Assembly (NCBI GenBank): GCA_003138365.1
Contig: PLFY01000104.1
Span: 1-61,220 of the forward strand
Direction of reading: 5' to 3'
Source of the DNA: Acidobacteriaceae bacterium
GTDB taxonomy: Bacteria; Acidobacteriota; Terriglobia; Terriglobales; Acidobacteriaceae
DNA length: 61,220 bases
Shown here: positions 42,703 to 50,631 of the stretch, piece after piece
Numbering within the stretch: the stretch's first letter is position 1
Layout: each line of letters begins with the position of its first letter
Notes under the pieces: generated by a model
What the model saw: only the letters and a program-made list of their open reading frames with translations
What the model was told of the DNA's origin: nothing
Database searches by the model: none
Program-made: the position numbers and the translations under genes

Positions 42703-43416
42703 ATGGCCTCTTTCCACTCCCATCACCCTCCGGAAGATTGCATCAACTGTGAGCATCGCCATCTGCGAATGTTCTGCAATCTCACGCCCGAGGCATTGCG
42801 CGATTATGACGGGATTGGCATCATGATGAGCCATGCCCGGGGGGCCAAGCTGTTTACCGAGGGCGATCCGGCGCGAAACGTCTTTGTCATCTGTTTTGGC
42901 CAGGTAAAAATCTCCTCGACCTCCCGCGATGGCAAGACCATGATTCTCAAGATCGCCGGCCCGGGCGACGTGATGGGGCTGAGCGCGGTTCTTGCCAATG
43001 TTCCGCACGAGGTGACCGCGGAGGCCATCGAGCCCTGCCAGGTAAAGACGGTGCGCAAGCAGGAGTTTATTGACTTCCTTGGCCGCCACGGCATCGCCAG
43101 CATGCACGCGGCGCAATCGCTTTCCGGCGAATACCTGACCGTGTTTCACGACGCCAAGCGGCTGGCCCTCTCCGGTTCGGCCGCGGGTCGGCTGGCGCGC
43201 CTTCTGCTGGACTGGGGACGCGCTTCAGCCAACGGCAAGCCGGAAATACGGTTCACCATGGCGCTGACACACGAAGAGATCGCCAACATGGCGGGAACTT
43301 CGCGCGAGACCGTCACCCGATTGCTCAACCAGTTCCGGCGCGACCAGTGGATCACCATCAAGGGCGCCAGCATGACCATCGTCAAGCCAGACCAGCTCGA
43401 ACGCCTTACTGCCTAG
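42703..43416 (+). CDS. Crp/Fnr family regulator with N-terminal cysteines
   Basis: A 237-residue regulator. The N-terminus holds Cys13, Cys16 and Cys25 (EDCINCEHRHLRMFC), and Cys112 lies in IEPCQVKTV, a layout reminiscent of the four cluster ligands of Fnr, which senses oxygen through a 4Fe-4S cluster. The beta-roll includes LFTEGDPARNVFVICFGQVK. The helix-turn-helix is LTHEEIANMAGTSRETVTRL, where Arg201, Glu202 and Arg206 match the CRP residues R180, E181 and R185 that contact GTGA. It is thus an Fnr-like sensor with a CRP-like reading head. GTGA-N6-TCAC sites lie upstream of the neighbouring stress genes. It overlaps the 3' end of the convergent USP gene by 11 bp. Confidence 0.88.
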   Translation: MASFHSHHPPEDCINCEHRHLRMFCNLTPEALRDYDGIGIMMSHARGAKLFTEGDPARNVFVICFGQVKISSTSRDGKTMILKIAGPGDVMGLSAVLANVPHEVTAEAIEPCQVKTVRKQEFIDFLGRHGIASMHAAQSLSGEYLTVFHDAKRLALSGSAAGRLARLLLDWGRASANGKPEIRFTMALTHEEIANMAGTSRETVTRLLNQFRRDQWITIKGASMTIVKPDQLERLTA

Positions 43417-44428
43417 TCTCCTCCTTATTGCCCTCGCTCCAAATGAAGCCTGACCCGGCTTCGCGGCCTTCCGCGTCCAAATTGGCCCGCGGTTCGCGCA
43501 GGGTGAGCACCGGGCAGCGCGCGTGGGCCAGAACCCGATAGATGGTGCGGTCCCTGGTAAGGTTCTGGAAAGCCGAGCGATCGGTTGCGCCCAGAACAAT
43601 CAGGCTTGCCCGGCGCTCCGAGGCTTCGGCCAGAATCTCGATGGACGGGTTGCCATGCACCACATGCGGCTCCACGGCTACGCTGCCGCCGGCGCTGGTC
43701 TGCGCGGCCCCAGTCTCTTGAGCAATCCTGCGCAGCTCCTGCAAGGCCGCCGAGTCCAGGCTTGAAGGCTGGCCGCTCCGGCCGGTTCCCTCCGTCGCCG
43801 GTTCTTCCACGGGGGGCAATACATGCAGCAGGACCAGCTTTGCTCCTTGACTGGCTGCGACATGACAAGCAAGCGCCGCGCTCGGGCGAGAGGTCTCTCT
43901 AAGTGTGGTGGCATGCAGAACCACGCGTGTGCGGTTGCCGCCTGCCACCGGGAGATGAGCCTCGGGTCCCACGGTGATGACCGGGAGGTTGACCGAGCGC
44001 AGCACTTGTTCTGCCACGGAGCCTAACAGGAACTTGCCCAGCTTGCTGCGGCTCCGGGTTCCGAGAAGAACGCGATCTGCCTGGAATTGGCGGGCCGCGG
44101 CTTCGATTTGCCTTGCGGGATGCCCCTCGCGAACCAGGGCATCGCAGGCGATATTCTGCCGGCATGCCAACTCGCACCAGGGGCTCAGCGTTTTGCCCGC
44201 AAAATCCAATGCACCGCCCGGATCGTAATAGGGCATGCCAACGCCATCCATCGAAACGGGGGTGGCGGGAGCAACCACGTGTATCAGAATCAAGCGCGCT
44301 TTTGACTGGACCGCCTGTTCAAGGGCAAAGGGCATCAGACGATCCAGGTCGCTCAAATCAGTGGCGACGAGGAGGACGGATGGATAGGCCCAACGGTCCT
44401 TGCCAGCAGCCAGGCTTGAATCCGCCAT
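43406..44428 (-). CDS. Tandem-domain universal stress protein
   Basis: A 340-residue protein with two UspA domains. The first begins YPSVLLVATDLSDLDRLMPF and has LLGTRSRSKLGKFLLGSVAE, a nearly full ATP-binding loop. The second begins near TRVVLHATTLRETSRPSAAL and ends with VLGATDRSAFQNLTRDRT, a degenerate loop. The ATG at 44428 was preferred because GAGGTG stands 6 nt before it; the frame is open to 44491. A perfect GTGA-N6-TCAC site lies 72 bp upstream, shared with the divergent CheX-like gene. It differs enough from the USP at 40869 to be a separate paralogue, not a recent copy. Confidence 0.85.
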   Translation of the reverse strand: MADSSLAAGKDRWAYPSVLLVATDLSDLDRLMPFALEQAVQSKARLILIHVVAPATPVSMDGVGMPYYDPGGALDFAGKTLSPWCELACRQNIACDALVREGHPARQIEAAARQFQADRVLLGTRSRSKLGKFLLGSVAEQVLRSVNLPVITVGPEAHLPVAGGNRTRVVLHATTLRETSRPSAALACHVAASQGAKLVLLHVLPPVEEPATEGTGRSGQPSSLDSAALQELRRIAQETGAAQTSAGGSVAVEPHVVHGNPSIEILAEASERRASLIVLGATDRSAFQNLTRDRTIYRVLAHARCPVLTLREPRANLDAEGREAGSGFIWSEGNKEETRQ

Positions 44429-44499
44429 GGCATTCACCTCGTACAGGAGAGGGTTGCACCGATCCGAGGGCCGGGATGTGCCAGGGCGCACCCGCGGAA

Positions 44500-44513
44500 G
44501 TGATTTGGCTCAC
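44500..44513. promoter_or_regulatory. Crp-type operator GTGA-N6-TCAC between USP and cheX-like genes
   Basis: GTGATTTGGCTCAC has perfect 4-bp core arms and the 6-bp spacer. It lies 72 bp upstream of the minus-strand USP start and 128 bp upstream of the plus-strand CheX-like start, a divergent promoter region. Confidence 0.62.
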
Positions 44514-44640
44514 AATTAGACTCTTCCAATGACCTTGGAAATCACTCCTTTCCCTGGTTGATTAAGACTTTCTGAGCGTCGCACGATGAGTTAAGAAGAA
44601 GCCAAAGTTGTAAACGGATTTTCGGACGGGAGTGCGGCCC

Positions 44641-45111
44641 ATGCGAGCTCGACTCGATGAAGAGTGCGTGATCAAGGCCAACTCTCAGTTCTGGGAGCAG
44701 ATGTTGGCCATGACGCTGGATCAGACGCTGGTTGCCGAGGAGTTTTGTGTAGCTGCGGGGCACATCCGAGGGAGCGTGGACCTTTCCGGCGAGTGGAAGG
44801 GCCGCATTGAGGTGCGGATGGCCAGTGGGCTGGCCTACCAGGCAACGGCGGCAATGATGATGCAGCCCATCGACACAGTCGGCGAGGCCGACGCGCTGGA
44901 CGCCGCCCGGGAGATCGCCAACATGATCGCGGGTACCATCAAGTCTTCCTTGCCGCGGCCCTGCTCGATGGCCGTACCCGAATCCGTCGTCGAGAGCGAG
45001 GGGTTCCGCGGCCAGCCGCGTACTGAGGACTCGTTGGCAGTGGCCTTTCGTCACGCAGCCGGAGACCTGATGGTGCGCGTCTGGGAACAGGAATGCCGAC
45101 AAGAGCAATAG
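44641..45111 (+). CDS. CheX-like phosphatase domain protein
   Basis: A 156-residue single-domain protein. The segment ALDAAREIANMIAGTIKSSL contains E91-x-x-N94, the catalytic E-x-x-N signature of CheX/CheC/FliY phosphatases that remove phosphate from CheY-like receivers. The fold prediction agrees: an N-terminal helix pair, a strand pair (HIRGSVDLSGEWKGRIEVRM), the catalytic helix, then a final helix (SLAVAFRHAAGDLMVRVWEQ). There are no chemotaxis genes in the window, so its target receiver is elsewhere. The ATG at 44641 has GGGAG 8 nt upstream. It is divergent from a stress-protein gene, with a Crp-type site between them. Confidence 0.72.
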   Translation: MRARLDEECVIKANSQFWEQMLAMTLDQTLVAEEFCVAAGHIRGSVDLSGEWKGRIEVRMASGLAYQATAAMMMQPIDTVGEADALDAAREIANMIAGTIKSSLPRPCSMAVPESVVESEGFRGQPRTEDSLAVAFRHAAGDLMVRVWEQECRQEQ

Positions 45112-45435
45112 TTTGGCGGCGCGCCAGATGGGTTCGACTTGAGGCAGCTTCCAGCTCCTGGCTCGTATTGGCAGCGATCATGAACGGCAGGGAAGGGATC
45201 TGAGTATTGCCAGGTTGTGGGGATATGTTACACTTCGTGCGGTAAACGCTTTCCCGGTTTCGCTTTCTTTCAATACCTCCGGGTTTTCCGGTTTCCCGGC
45301 AGACTGCGGGCCACGATCGGATATTTTTCGATCTGCGACAGTTTGCCCCTTGACAACCTTTGCAGTAAAGCCATTTACTTGAGTGCGGACGTCCGTGGCC
45401 TTCGCGGATGAATTCACCCAACTTCAGGTGACAGA
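45112..45435. promoter_or_regulatory. Promoter region of the sugar operon with LacI-type operator
   Basis: This 324-bp region precedes the symporter gene. GGTAAACGCTTTCC at 45241-45254 has the CG-centred symmetry of LacI-family operators (10 of 14 positions symmetric). TTGACA at 45350-45355 is a perfect -35; 18 bp on, TTTACT at 45374-45379 is a weak -10. AGGTG lies 7 nt before the ATG. No LacI-type gene is in the window. Confidence 0.5.
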
Positions 45436-47232
45436 ATGTTTGCATTGCTTCCTGCCTCCGTCGCCGCCAGCGGGTCGCCTTCCTCGACCGCGGCGTTCAT
45501 CGCTCTCGGCGCTCCGTCGTTGGCGCATTTAAGTCCTCTCGACCTTGCCGTCATCGCCATCTACTTCGTGATGGTGATCTGGATCGGCTTCTACTTGAAG
45601 AGCAAGGCCAACACCAGCGAAGAGTTCTTCATGGCCGGGCGCGAAATGACCGCCTGGATCGCCGGTTTGAGCTTTGTGTCTGCCAACCTTGGCTCGCTTG
45701 AATTGATGGGCTGGGCAGGCTCGGCCTACCAGTACGGCATTCTCGCCGCGCACTGGTATTGGGTGGGCGCCATCCCCGCCATGCTCTTTCTGGGCATGGT
45801 GATGATGCCCTTCTACTACGTCTGCAAAACTCACTCGGTGCCCGGATACCTGAAACTCCGCTACGGTCAGGGCTCCAGCACTGTGGCTGCGGTCTCCTTC
45901 GCCTTCATGACTGTGCTCATGAGCGGCGTGAACATGTTCGCAATGGCCGAAGTGATGAAGATCGTTCTTGGCTGGGATCTGAACTTCTCCATCATCGTCA
46001 GCTCCCTCGCCGTTGCCGCCTATGTCGCGCTCGGCGGCCTGCGCTCAGCCATCTTCAACGAGGTTCTCCAGTTTGTCCTCATCTGGGGCGGCGCACTCCT
46101 CGTCCCCATCCTCGGACTCATCGAGACCGGCGGCTGGAGCGGCTTCAAGGCTCGCCTGGCCCACAACATCGCCACCGGCGCGACCGCTTCCGGCGACTAC
46201 ACCCACATGTGGCGCAGCATGGGGCACTTTGCCGACAATCCGATGGGCATTCACTGGACCGGCATCGTCTTCGGCCTGGGCTTCGCCATCAGCTTCGGTT
46301 ATTGGACTACCGATTTCCTGGTTGTGCAGCGCGTACTCGCCGCCAACTCCTTGCGTTCAGCCCGTTTGGCGCCGGTGATCGGCTCCTTCTTCAAGATGGC
46401 CGTCCCGTTCATCGTCATTCTTCCCGGCCTGCTGGGCCTGGTCGTTCTCACCAACTCCGACGGGAGCCTGATGCATCTGGTCGGCGAAAACGTGGTCGCC
46501 GCGCACCCTGGCGCAGGCCTGCACAGCTATAACGAAGTGCTGCCGCTGATGATGGTCCGCTACTTGGGACCAGGCTTGCTCGGCCTCGGCATCACCGCAC
46601 TCATTGCTGGATTTATGAGCGGAATGGCCGGCAACGTGAGCGCCTTCACCGCGATCTTCACCTACGACCTCTACCAGCCGCACATCGTCAAGCATGCCAG
46701 CGACAAGCACTATGTTCTTGTCGGCCGAATCGTGACCATTGTCGGCGTGGTCATCTCCATTGGCGCAGCCTACATGGTCATGAATGCCGCGGGCATCATG
46801 GATTATGTGCAGGCGCTCTTCAGCTTCTTCATCTCACCGCTGCTCGGAGTGGTGCTGCTGGGCATGTTCTGGAAGCGCGCTACCAAGGCGGGCGGCTTCT
46901 GGGGATTGCTGATCGGTACGCTGACTTCGATTGTGTTGTTTCTTTGGGTCCATTTTTACCCATCGGCCCTCAAGTATGTCGCCCTCTCGCCCGATGCCAA
47001 AGACATGGCCGAAAACATGTATCGGGCACTCTGGTCCGTCAGCACATCGGTCGGCGTCAACGTGATTGTCAGCCTGTTTACCAAGCCGCGGCCCATTGCC
47101 GAGCTGGCTGGAGTGGTCTATGGCGCGACACCGCTGCCCACAGAAGAGCCCGTTCCCTTCTACAAGAACGAATGGTTCTGGACGGCAATCGCCATCGTCA
47201 TCTTCCTGGCCCTCAACATCTACTTCTGGTAA
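45436..47232 (+). CDS. Sodium:solute symporter (SSS family), probable sugar uptake
   Basis: A 598-residue integral membrane protein with about 14 helices, typical of SGLT-like Na+/sugar symporters. Recognisable parts are YFVMVIWIGFYLKSKANTSE, then EEFFMAGREMTAWIAGLSFV, SANLGSLELMGWAGSAYQYG and GIVFGLGFAISFGYWTTDF. It should bring a monosaccharide or derivative across the inner membrane with sodium. It leads an operon with a 68-residue membrane protein (9-bp gap) and a fucose/arabinose isomerase-like enzyme, so the substrate is probably a 6-carbon deoxysugar or a pentose. A LacI-type operator lies upstream. Confidence 0.87.
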   Translation: MFALLPASVAASGSPSSTAAFIALGAPSLAHLSPLDLAVIAIYFVMVIWIGFYLKSKANTSEEFFMAGREMTAWIAGLSFVSANLGSLELMGWAGSAYQYGILAAHWYWVGAIPAMLFLGMVMMPFYYVCKTHSVPGYLKLRYGQGSSTVAAVSFAFMTVLMSGVNMFAMAEVMKIVLGWDLNFSIIVSSLAVAAYVALGGLRSAIFNEVLQFVLIWGGALLVPILGLIETGGWSGFKARLAHNIATGATASGDYTHMWRSMGHFADNPMGIHWTGIVFGLGFAISFGYWTTDFLVVQRVLAANSLRSARLAPVIGSFFKMAVPFIVILPGLLGLVVLTNSDGSLMHLVGENVVAAHPGAGLHSYNEVLPLMMVRYLGPGLLGLGITALIAGFMSGMAGNVSAFTAIFTYDLYQPHIVKHASDKHYVLVGRIVTIVGVVISIGAAYMVMNAAGIMDYVQALFSFFISPLLGVVLLGMFWKRATKAGGFWGLLIGTLTSIVLFLWVHFYPSALKYVALSPDAKDMAENMYRALWSVSTSVGVNVIVSLFTKPRPIAELAGVVYGATPLPTEEPVPFYKNEWFWTAIAIVIFLALNIYFW

Positions 47233-47241
47233 GGAGCACAT

Positions 47242-47448
47242 ATGCATTCATCCGGTATTTCGATCTGGTTTTTCATCGGTGTTCTGCTTACCATCTACGG
47301 CGCGATGATCCTCGGCTACGGCCTCTATGAGCTCACTCTGCCGCAAATGGCCGTGGCCAACTATCATGCGTCTGTATGGTGGGGCGCGTTGCTGCTTGCC
47401 GTGGGCCTGTTTTACGGCCTCCGCTTCCGCCCGGGCCGCAACGCTTAA
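47242..47448 (+). CDS. Small two-helix membrane protein of the sugar operon
   Basis: A 68-residue protein with two predicted membrane helices: IWFFIGVLLTIYGAMILGYG (about 8-28) and SVWWGALLLAVGLFYGLRF (about 43-61). It starts 9 bp after the symporter stop, behind AAGGAG, and precedes the isomerase-like gene. I have seen similar small proteins beside SSS symporters in Acidobacteriota and Planctomycetes; an accessory or stabilising subunit is the natural guess, but no function is established. Confidence 0.75.
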   Translation: MHSSGISIWFFIGVLLTIYGAMILGYGLYELTLPQMAVANYHASVWWGALLLAVGLFYGLRFRPGRNA

Positions 47449-47482
47449 TCGGTAACATGCGATAACGAAGGAGCAAGGAACA

Positions 47483-48910
47483 ATGACAGCGCAACGTACG
47501 ATGACATTCGGTGTGGTGGTAGGCAACCGCGGATTTTTCCCCGGCCATTTGGCCAAGACGGGCCGCGACGAAATTATCTCAGTACTTGAAGCGGCGGGAG
47601 CACGGGCCGTGGTGTTGGGCCCGGAGGACTCGGTACATGGCGCAGTGGAAACCTACGCTGAGTCGCAGCGTTGCGCCGAGCTTTTCAAAAAGCACGCGGA
47701 AGAGATTGACGGCATCATCGTCACCTTGCCCAACTTCGGCGAGGAGCGCGGCATTGTGGACGCCATCCGGCTCTCCGGCCTGAAGGTTCCGGTGCTGGTG
47801 CAGGCCACGCCCGACCGCTCCGACGACATGACCATCGCCATGCGCCGCGACAGCTTCTGCGGCAAGATGAGCTGCTGCAACAACATGATGCAGTACGGCA
47901 TTGCCTATTCGCTGACCACGCTGCACACTGAGAGCCCCAGTTCGCCCGAGTTCAAGGCGGATCTCGAATGGTTTTCCGCGGTCTGCCGCATCGTGAAGGG
48001 GCTCAAGAATCTGCGTATCGGCGCCATCGGCGCGCGTCCCACGGCATTCAACACGGTGCGCTACTCCGAGCGCATCCTCGAGACCTCAGGCATCACCATC
48101 GAGACGATTGATCTTTCGGAGATATTCGGCCGCATCAACCGCCTGAAGGACACCGACGACGCCGCGCAGGCCAAGCTGGCATCCATCAAGAGCTATGTCT
48201 CCACCTCCGGCATTCCCGAAAGCGCACTGCTCAAGATGGCCAAACTGGGCGCGGTCATTGACGGCTGGATGAAGCAGACCCACGTCACCATCAGCGCCGT
48301 GCAGTGCTGGACCTCCTTCGAGGAGTTCTTTGGCGTGGTGCCCTGCACCATCATGAGCATGATGAGCAACAATCTGATTCCTTCGGCCTGCGAAGTGGAC
48401 GTGCCCGGCACGCTCAGCATGTACATGCTGGCCCTGGCCTCGGGCACCCCCTCGGCGCTGCTCGACTGGAACAATAACTACGGCAGCCATCCCGACAAGT
48501 GCGTCTGCTTCCACTGCTCCAATCTGCCCAAGCACTTTTTTGCCCAGGCTCCAACCATGGACTACCAGGCCATCATTGCCGGCACTGTGGGCAAGGAGAA
48601 TACCTTCGGCACCTGCGTGGGCCGCGTGAAGGCCGGCGCCATGACCTATGCCCGCTACTCCACCGACGATCGCCGCGGCGTGATTCGCGGCTACACGGGT
48701 CCGGGTAAATTCACCGACGATCCTCTTGAGACCTTCGGCGGTGCGGGCGTAGTCGAGATTCCGCAGTTGCAGAAGCTACTGAAGTTCATCTGCCGCGAAG
48801 GCTTCGAGCATCACGTGGCCGCCAACTTCAGCGACGTTTCCAAGGCCGTGCATGAAGCAGCCCGATATCTTGGCTGGGAGAGCCATCATCATCCCGCGCT
48901 GGAAGACTAA
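47483..48910 (+). CDS. L-fucose/L-arabinose isomerase-like enzyme
   Basis: A 475-residue cytoplasmic protein related to the FucI/AraA aldose-ketose isomerase fold. N-terminal Rossmann-like parts (TFGVVVGNRGFFPGHLAKTG, then DGIIVTLPNFGEERGIVDAI) precede the catalytic region. CEVDVPGTLSM gives Glu304 and LLDWNNNYG gives Asp328, matching the Mn2+-binding Glu and Asp of FucI. HPDKCVCFHCSNLPKHFF and TFGTCVGRVKAGAMTYARYS complete the active-site area. It is shorter than E. coli FucI (about 590), like the group annotated as fucose isomerase-related. It follows the symporter in one operon. The true sugar is unknown. Confidence 0.78.
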   Translation: MTAQRTMTFGVVVGNRGFFPGHLAKTGRDEIISVLEAAGARAVVLGPEDSVHGAVETYAESQRCAELFKKHAEEIDGIIVTLPNFGEERGIVDAIRLSGLKVPVLVQATPDRSDDMTIAMRRDSFCGKMSCCNNMMQYGIAYSLTTLHTESPSSPEFKADLEWFSAVCRIVKGLKNLRIGAIGARPTAFNTVRYSERILETSGITIETIDLSEIFGRINRLKDTDDAAQAKLASIKSYVSTSGIPESALLKMAKLGAVIDGWMKQTHVTISAVQCWTSFEEFFGVVPCTIMSMMSNNLIPSACEVDVPGTLSMYMLALASGTPSALLDWNNNYGSHPDKCVCFHCSNLPKHFFAQAPTMDYQAIIAGTVGKENTFGTCVGRVKAGAMTYARYSTDDRRGVIRGYTGPGKFTDDPLETFGGAGVVEIPQLQKLLKFICREGFEHHVAANFSDVSKAVHEAARYLGWESHHHPALED

Positions 48911-48919
48911 CAGGAGCGA

Positions 48920-48954
48920 GGGGTCAGGGATCAGGGCTCAGGGATCAGGACTCA
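48920..48954. repeat. Five tandem 7-bp units GGGRTCA
   Basis: Units GGGGTCA, GGGATCA, GGGCTCA, GGGATCA and GGACTCA follow the isomerase stop directly. An inverted set, three units of TGACCCC type, lies at 49352-49374, so the broken four-helix-bundle gene is bracketed by inverted copies. Similar units occur at 50544-50575 and 61065-61102. Confidence 0.8.
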
Positions 48955-48979
48955 GCCCTTGGGAGGTTGAGGCGGCCTC

Positions 48980-49369
48980 ATGGTGAAATCGTTTCGGGAT
49001 TTGCTCGTTTAGCAGAGAGCAATTCAATTGCCTGTTTCGATTTACCGTATGTCGCAGGGATTTCCGCGCGAAGAACTCTATGGCCTGACGAGCCAGATCA
49101 GGCGTTCGGCGGTTTCTGTGCCAAGCAATATCGCGGAAGGACATGGACGGCTGAGTACTGGCGAATATAGGCAGTTCCTCGGCATCGCCCGGGGTTCCAA
49201 CTTCGAGCTGCAAACACAGATCGAAATCGCACGCGCACTTGGTTTTGGAAATCCCAAGCTGCTCGACGATTCAGAAGGTTTATCGCACGAAGTTGGGAAG
49301 ATGATTCACGGGATACTGGAGGGGCTCAAGGCTAAGGACCAGGCCCAACGGCTGACCCCTGACCCCTGA
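48980..49369 (+). pseudogene. Four-helix-bundle (S23/23S rRNA intervening-sequence type) gene broken by an amber codon
   Basis: From the ATG at 48980 the frame reads MVKSFRDLLV, TAG, QRAIQLPVSIYRMSQGFPRE. The TAG at 49010-49012 stands where the family has a conserved Trp (TGG) in DLxVWQxA, so a single G-to-A change explains the break. The rest is intact: LYGLTSQIRRSAVSVPSNIA, EGHGRLSTGEYRQFLGIARG and ELQTQIEIARALGF. This is the usual pattern of these small helical proteins, whose function is unclear. Translation could restart at the TTG at 49028 but would lack the first helix. It interrupts the sugar operon and is bracketed by inverted 7-bp repeats, suggesting insertion as a unit. The final residues are encoded by the repeat itself. 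Confidence 0.8.
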
Positions 49370-49386
49370 TCCCCGAGAGGACAATC

Positions 49387-50541
49387 ATGAGCAAGAGAAT
49401 TAACAAGAGCCTTGTGGCCAACGGCGCCACTTTGGTGACGGAAGCTGCGTGGAATGCGGAGCTGGACGCGAAGCATGAAAACTTGGTCGAATGGCTGCGC
49501 GCCCAGGGCCTCGCTGGCGTTCTCATCCAGCGCAACGAGAATGTAGCCTGGCTGACAGGCGGCGCGGTGGAGTTGCGCGTGCTCACGCCTGGCGAGACCG
49601 GCGTGGCTTCGCTGCTGGTGACCGCAGCGGGCAAGCGCTACTACTTCACCACGGAAAACGAAGCGCCGCGCCTCCACGACGAGGAGTTTGGCGGGCTGGA
49701 CTTTGAGCCGGTGCTCTTTCCGTGGTACGCGGACGATACGGCAGCAGCAGCGGCGAAGCTGGCCGGCGGACCTCTGGGTTCAGATATGCCGGGCGCGGGG
49801 CTGACGCCGGTCAATCTCTATCCGCTGCGCGCGGCGCTGAGCGAAGCGGAGATTGAGCGTTATCGCTGGCTTGGTGCGGAGACCGCGGCGGCCACGGTCG
49901 AGGCGCTTCACGAGGTTGAGCCGGGCCTGAGCGAGTACGACCTTGAGGCCATTACCGCGGCCGGCCTGTTGCGGCGCGGCATCCTGCCATCGGTTGCTTT
50001 ATATGCGGTAGACGATCGGATCTTCAAGTACAAGCACGCGGTGCCGCGGGGCAAGCGGCTCAAACAATACGCCATGCTGAACCTATGTTCGAGGAAGTGG
50101 GGGCTGGCCATCTCCATCACGCGGTTTATTCATTTTGGCCCGCTGCCGGCAGAGCTTGGCGCGCGTTTTGAAGCTGCTGCGCAGGTCAACGCCGCGCTCA
50201 TGAACGCAACCCGCGTAGGCGCCACTTCGGCGGAACTGTTTCGCGTGGCCCAGGCGGCCTATGCGGCGCAGGGTTTCCCCGGCGAGGAGCAATTCCATCA
50301 CCAGGGCGGACCGACCGGCTACGGTGAGCGCGAGTGGATCGCTACACCTGCCGGCACGGAAACCGTGGTCAATGACCAGGCATTTGCCTGGAACCCAAGC
50401 ATTCGCGGCGGTAAGACAGAGGACACCGTGCTGCTGCGCGATGGAGTGATCGAGAACCTGACCCCGACACCGGAGTTGCCGTTGCTCGCGGCCAACGTCG
50501 AGGGCAGCACGTATGCGGCGGCCGGCGTGCTGGTGGTGTAA
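49387..50541 (+). CDS. M24 (pita-bread) family protein lacking metal ligands
   Basis: A 384-residue protein with an N-terminal creatinase-like domain (ENLVEWLRAQGLAGVLIQRN, then ENVAWLTGGAVELRVLTPGE) and a C-terminal M24 fold. Metal-binding positions of aminopeptidase P are changed. The first Asp is Asn in YAMLNLCSRKWG, the second is Ser in LAISITRFIHFG, the central Glu is Asn in FAWNPSIRGGK, and only the last Glu (KTEDTVLL) remains. HHQGGPTGYG keeps His residues. It may thus be a metal-free hydrolase like creatinase, or a non-enzymatic protein. It follows the broken four-helix gene and ends the sugar operon before a terminator. It might act on a glycosyl-amide or creatine-like compound; that is speculative. 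Confidence 0.75.
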   Translation: MSKRINKSLVANGATLVTEAAWNAELDAKHENLVEWLRAQGLAGVLIQRNENVAWLTGGAVELRVLTPGETGVASLLVTAAGKRYYFTTENEAPRLHDEEFGGLDFEPVLFPWYADDTAAAAAKLAGGPLGSDMPGAGLTPVNLYPLRAALSEAEIERYRWLGAETAAATVEALHEVEPGLSEYDLEAITAAGLLRRGILPSVALYAVDDRIFKYKHAVPRGKRLKQYAMLNLCSRKWGLAISITRFIHFGPLPAELGARFEAAAQVNAALMNATRVGATSAELFRVAQAAYAAQGFPGEEQFHHQGGPTGYGEREWIATPAGTETVVNDQAFAWNPSIRGGKTEDTVLLRDGVIENLTPTPELPLLAANVEGSTYAAAGVLVV

Positions 50542-50582
50542 GGCAGGGGTCAGAGATCAGAGCAGGCGTCAGGGAACAAAAG

Positions 50583-50605
50583 AGGCTGCGCAAAGGAGCC
50601 TTTTT
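50583..50605 (+). terminator. Intrinsic terminator after the M24-fold gene
   Basis: The stem AGGCT/AGCCT around GCGCAAAGG is followed by five T residues (50601-50605), about 42 bp after the stop codon. It closes the symporter-isomerase operon. On the other strand it follows the ctaA stop, but the stem is preceded there by only a short A-run partner, so it mainly serves the plus strand. Confidence 0.6.
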
Positions 50606-50631
50606 CGCTGACTTGCTTACTTGCTAACTCG

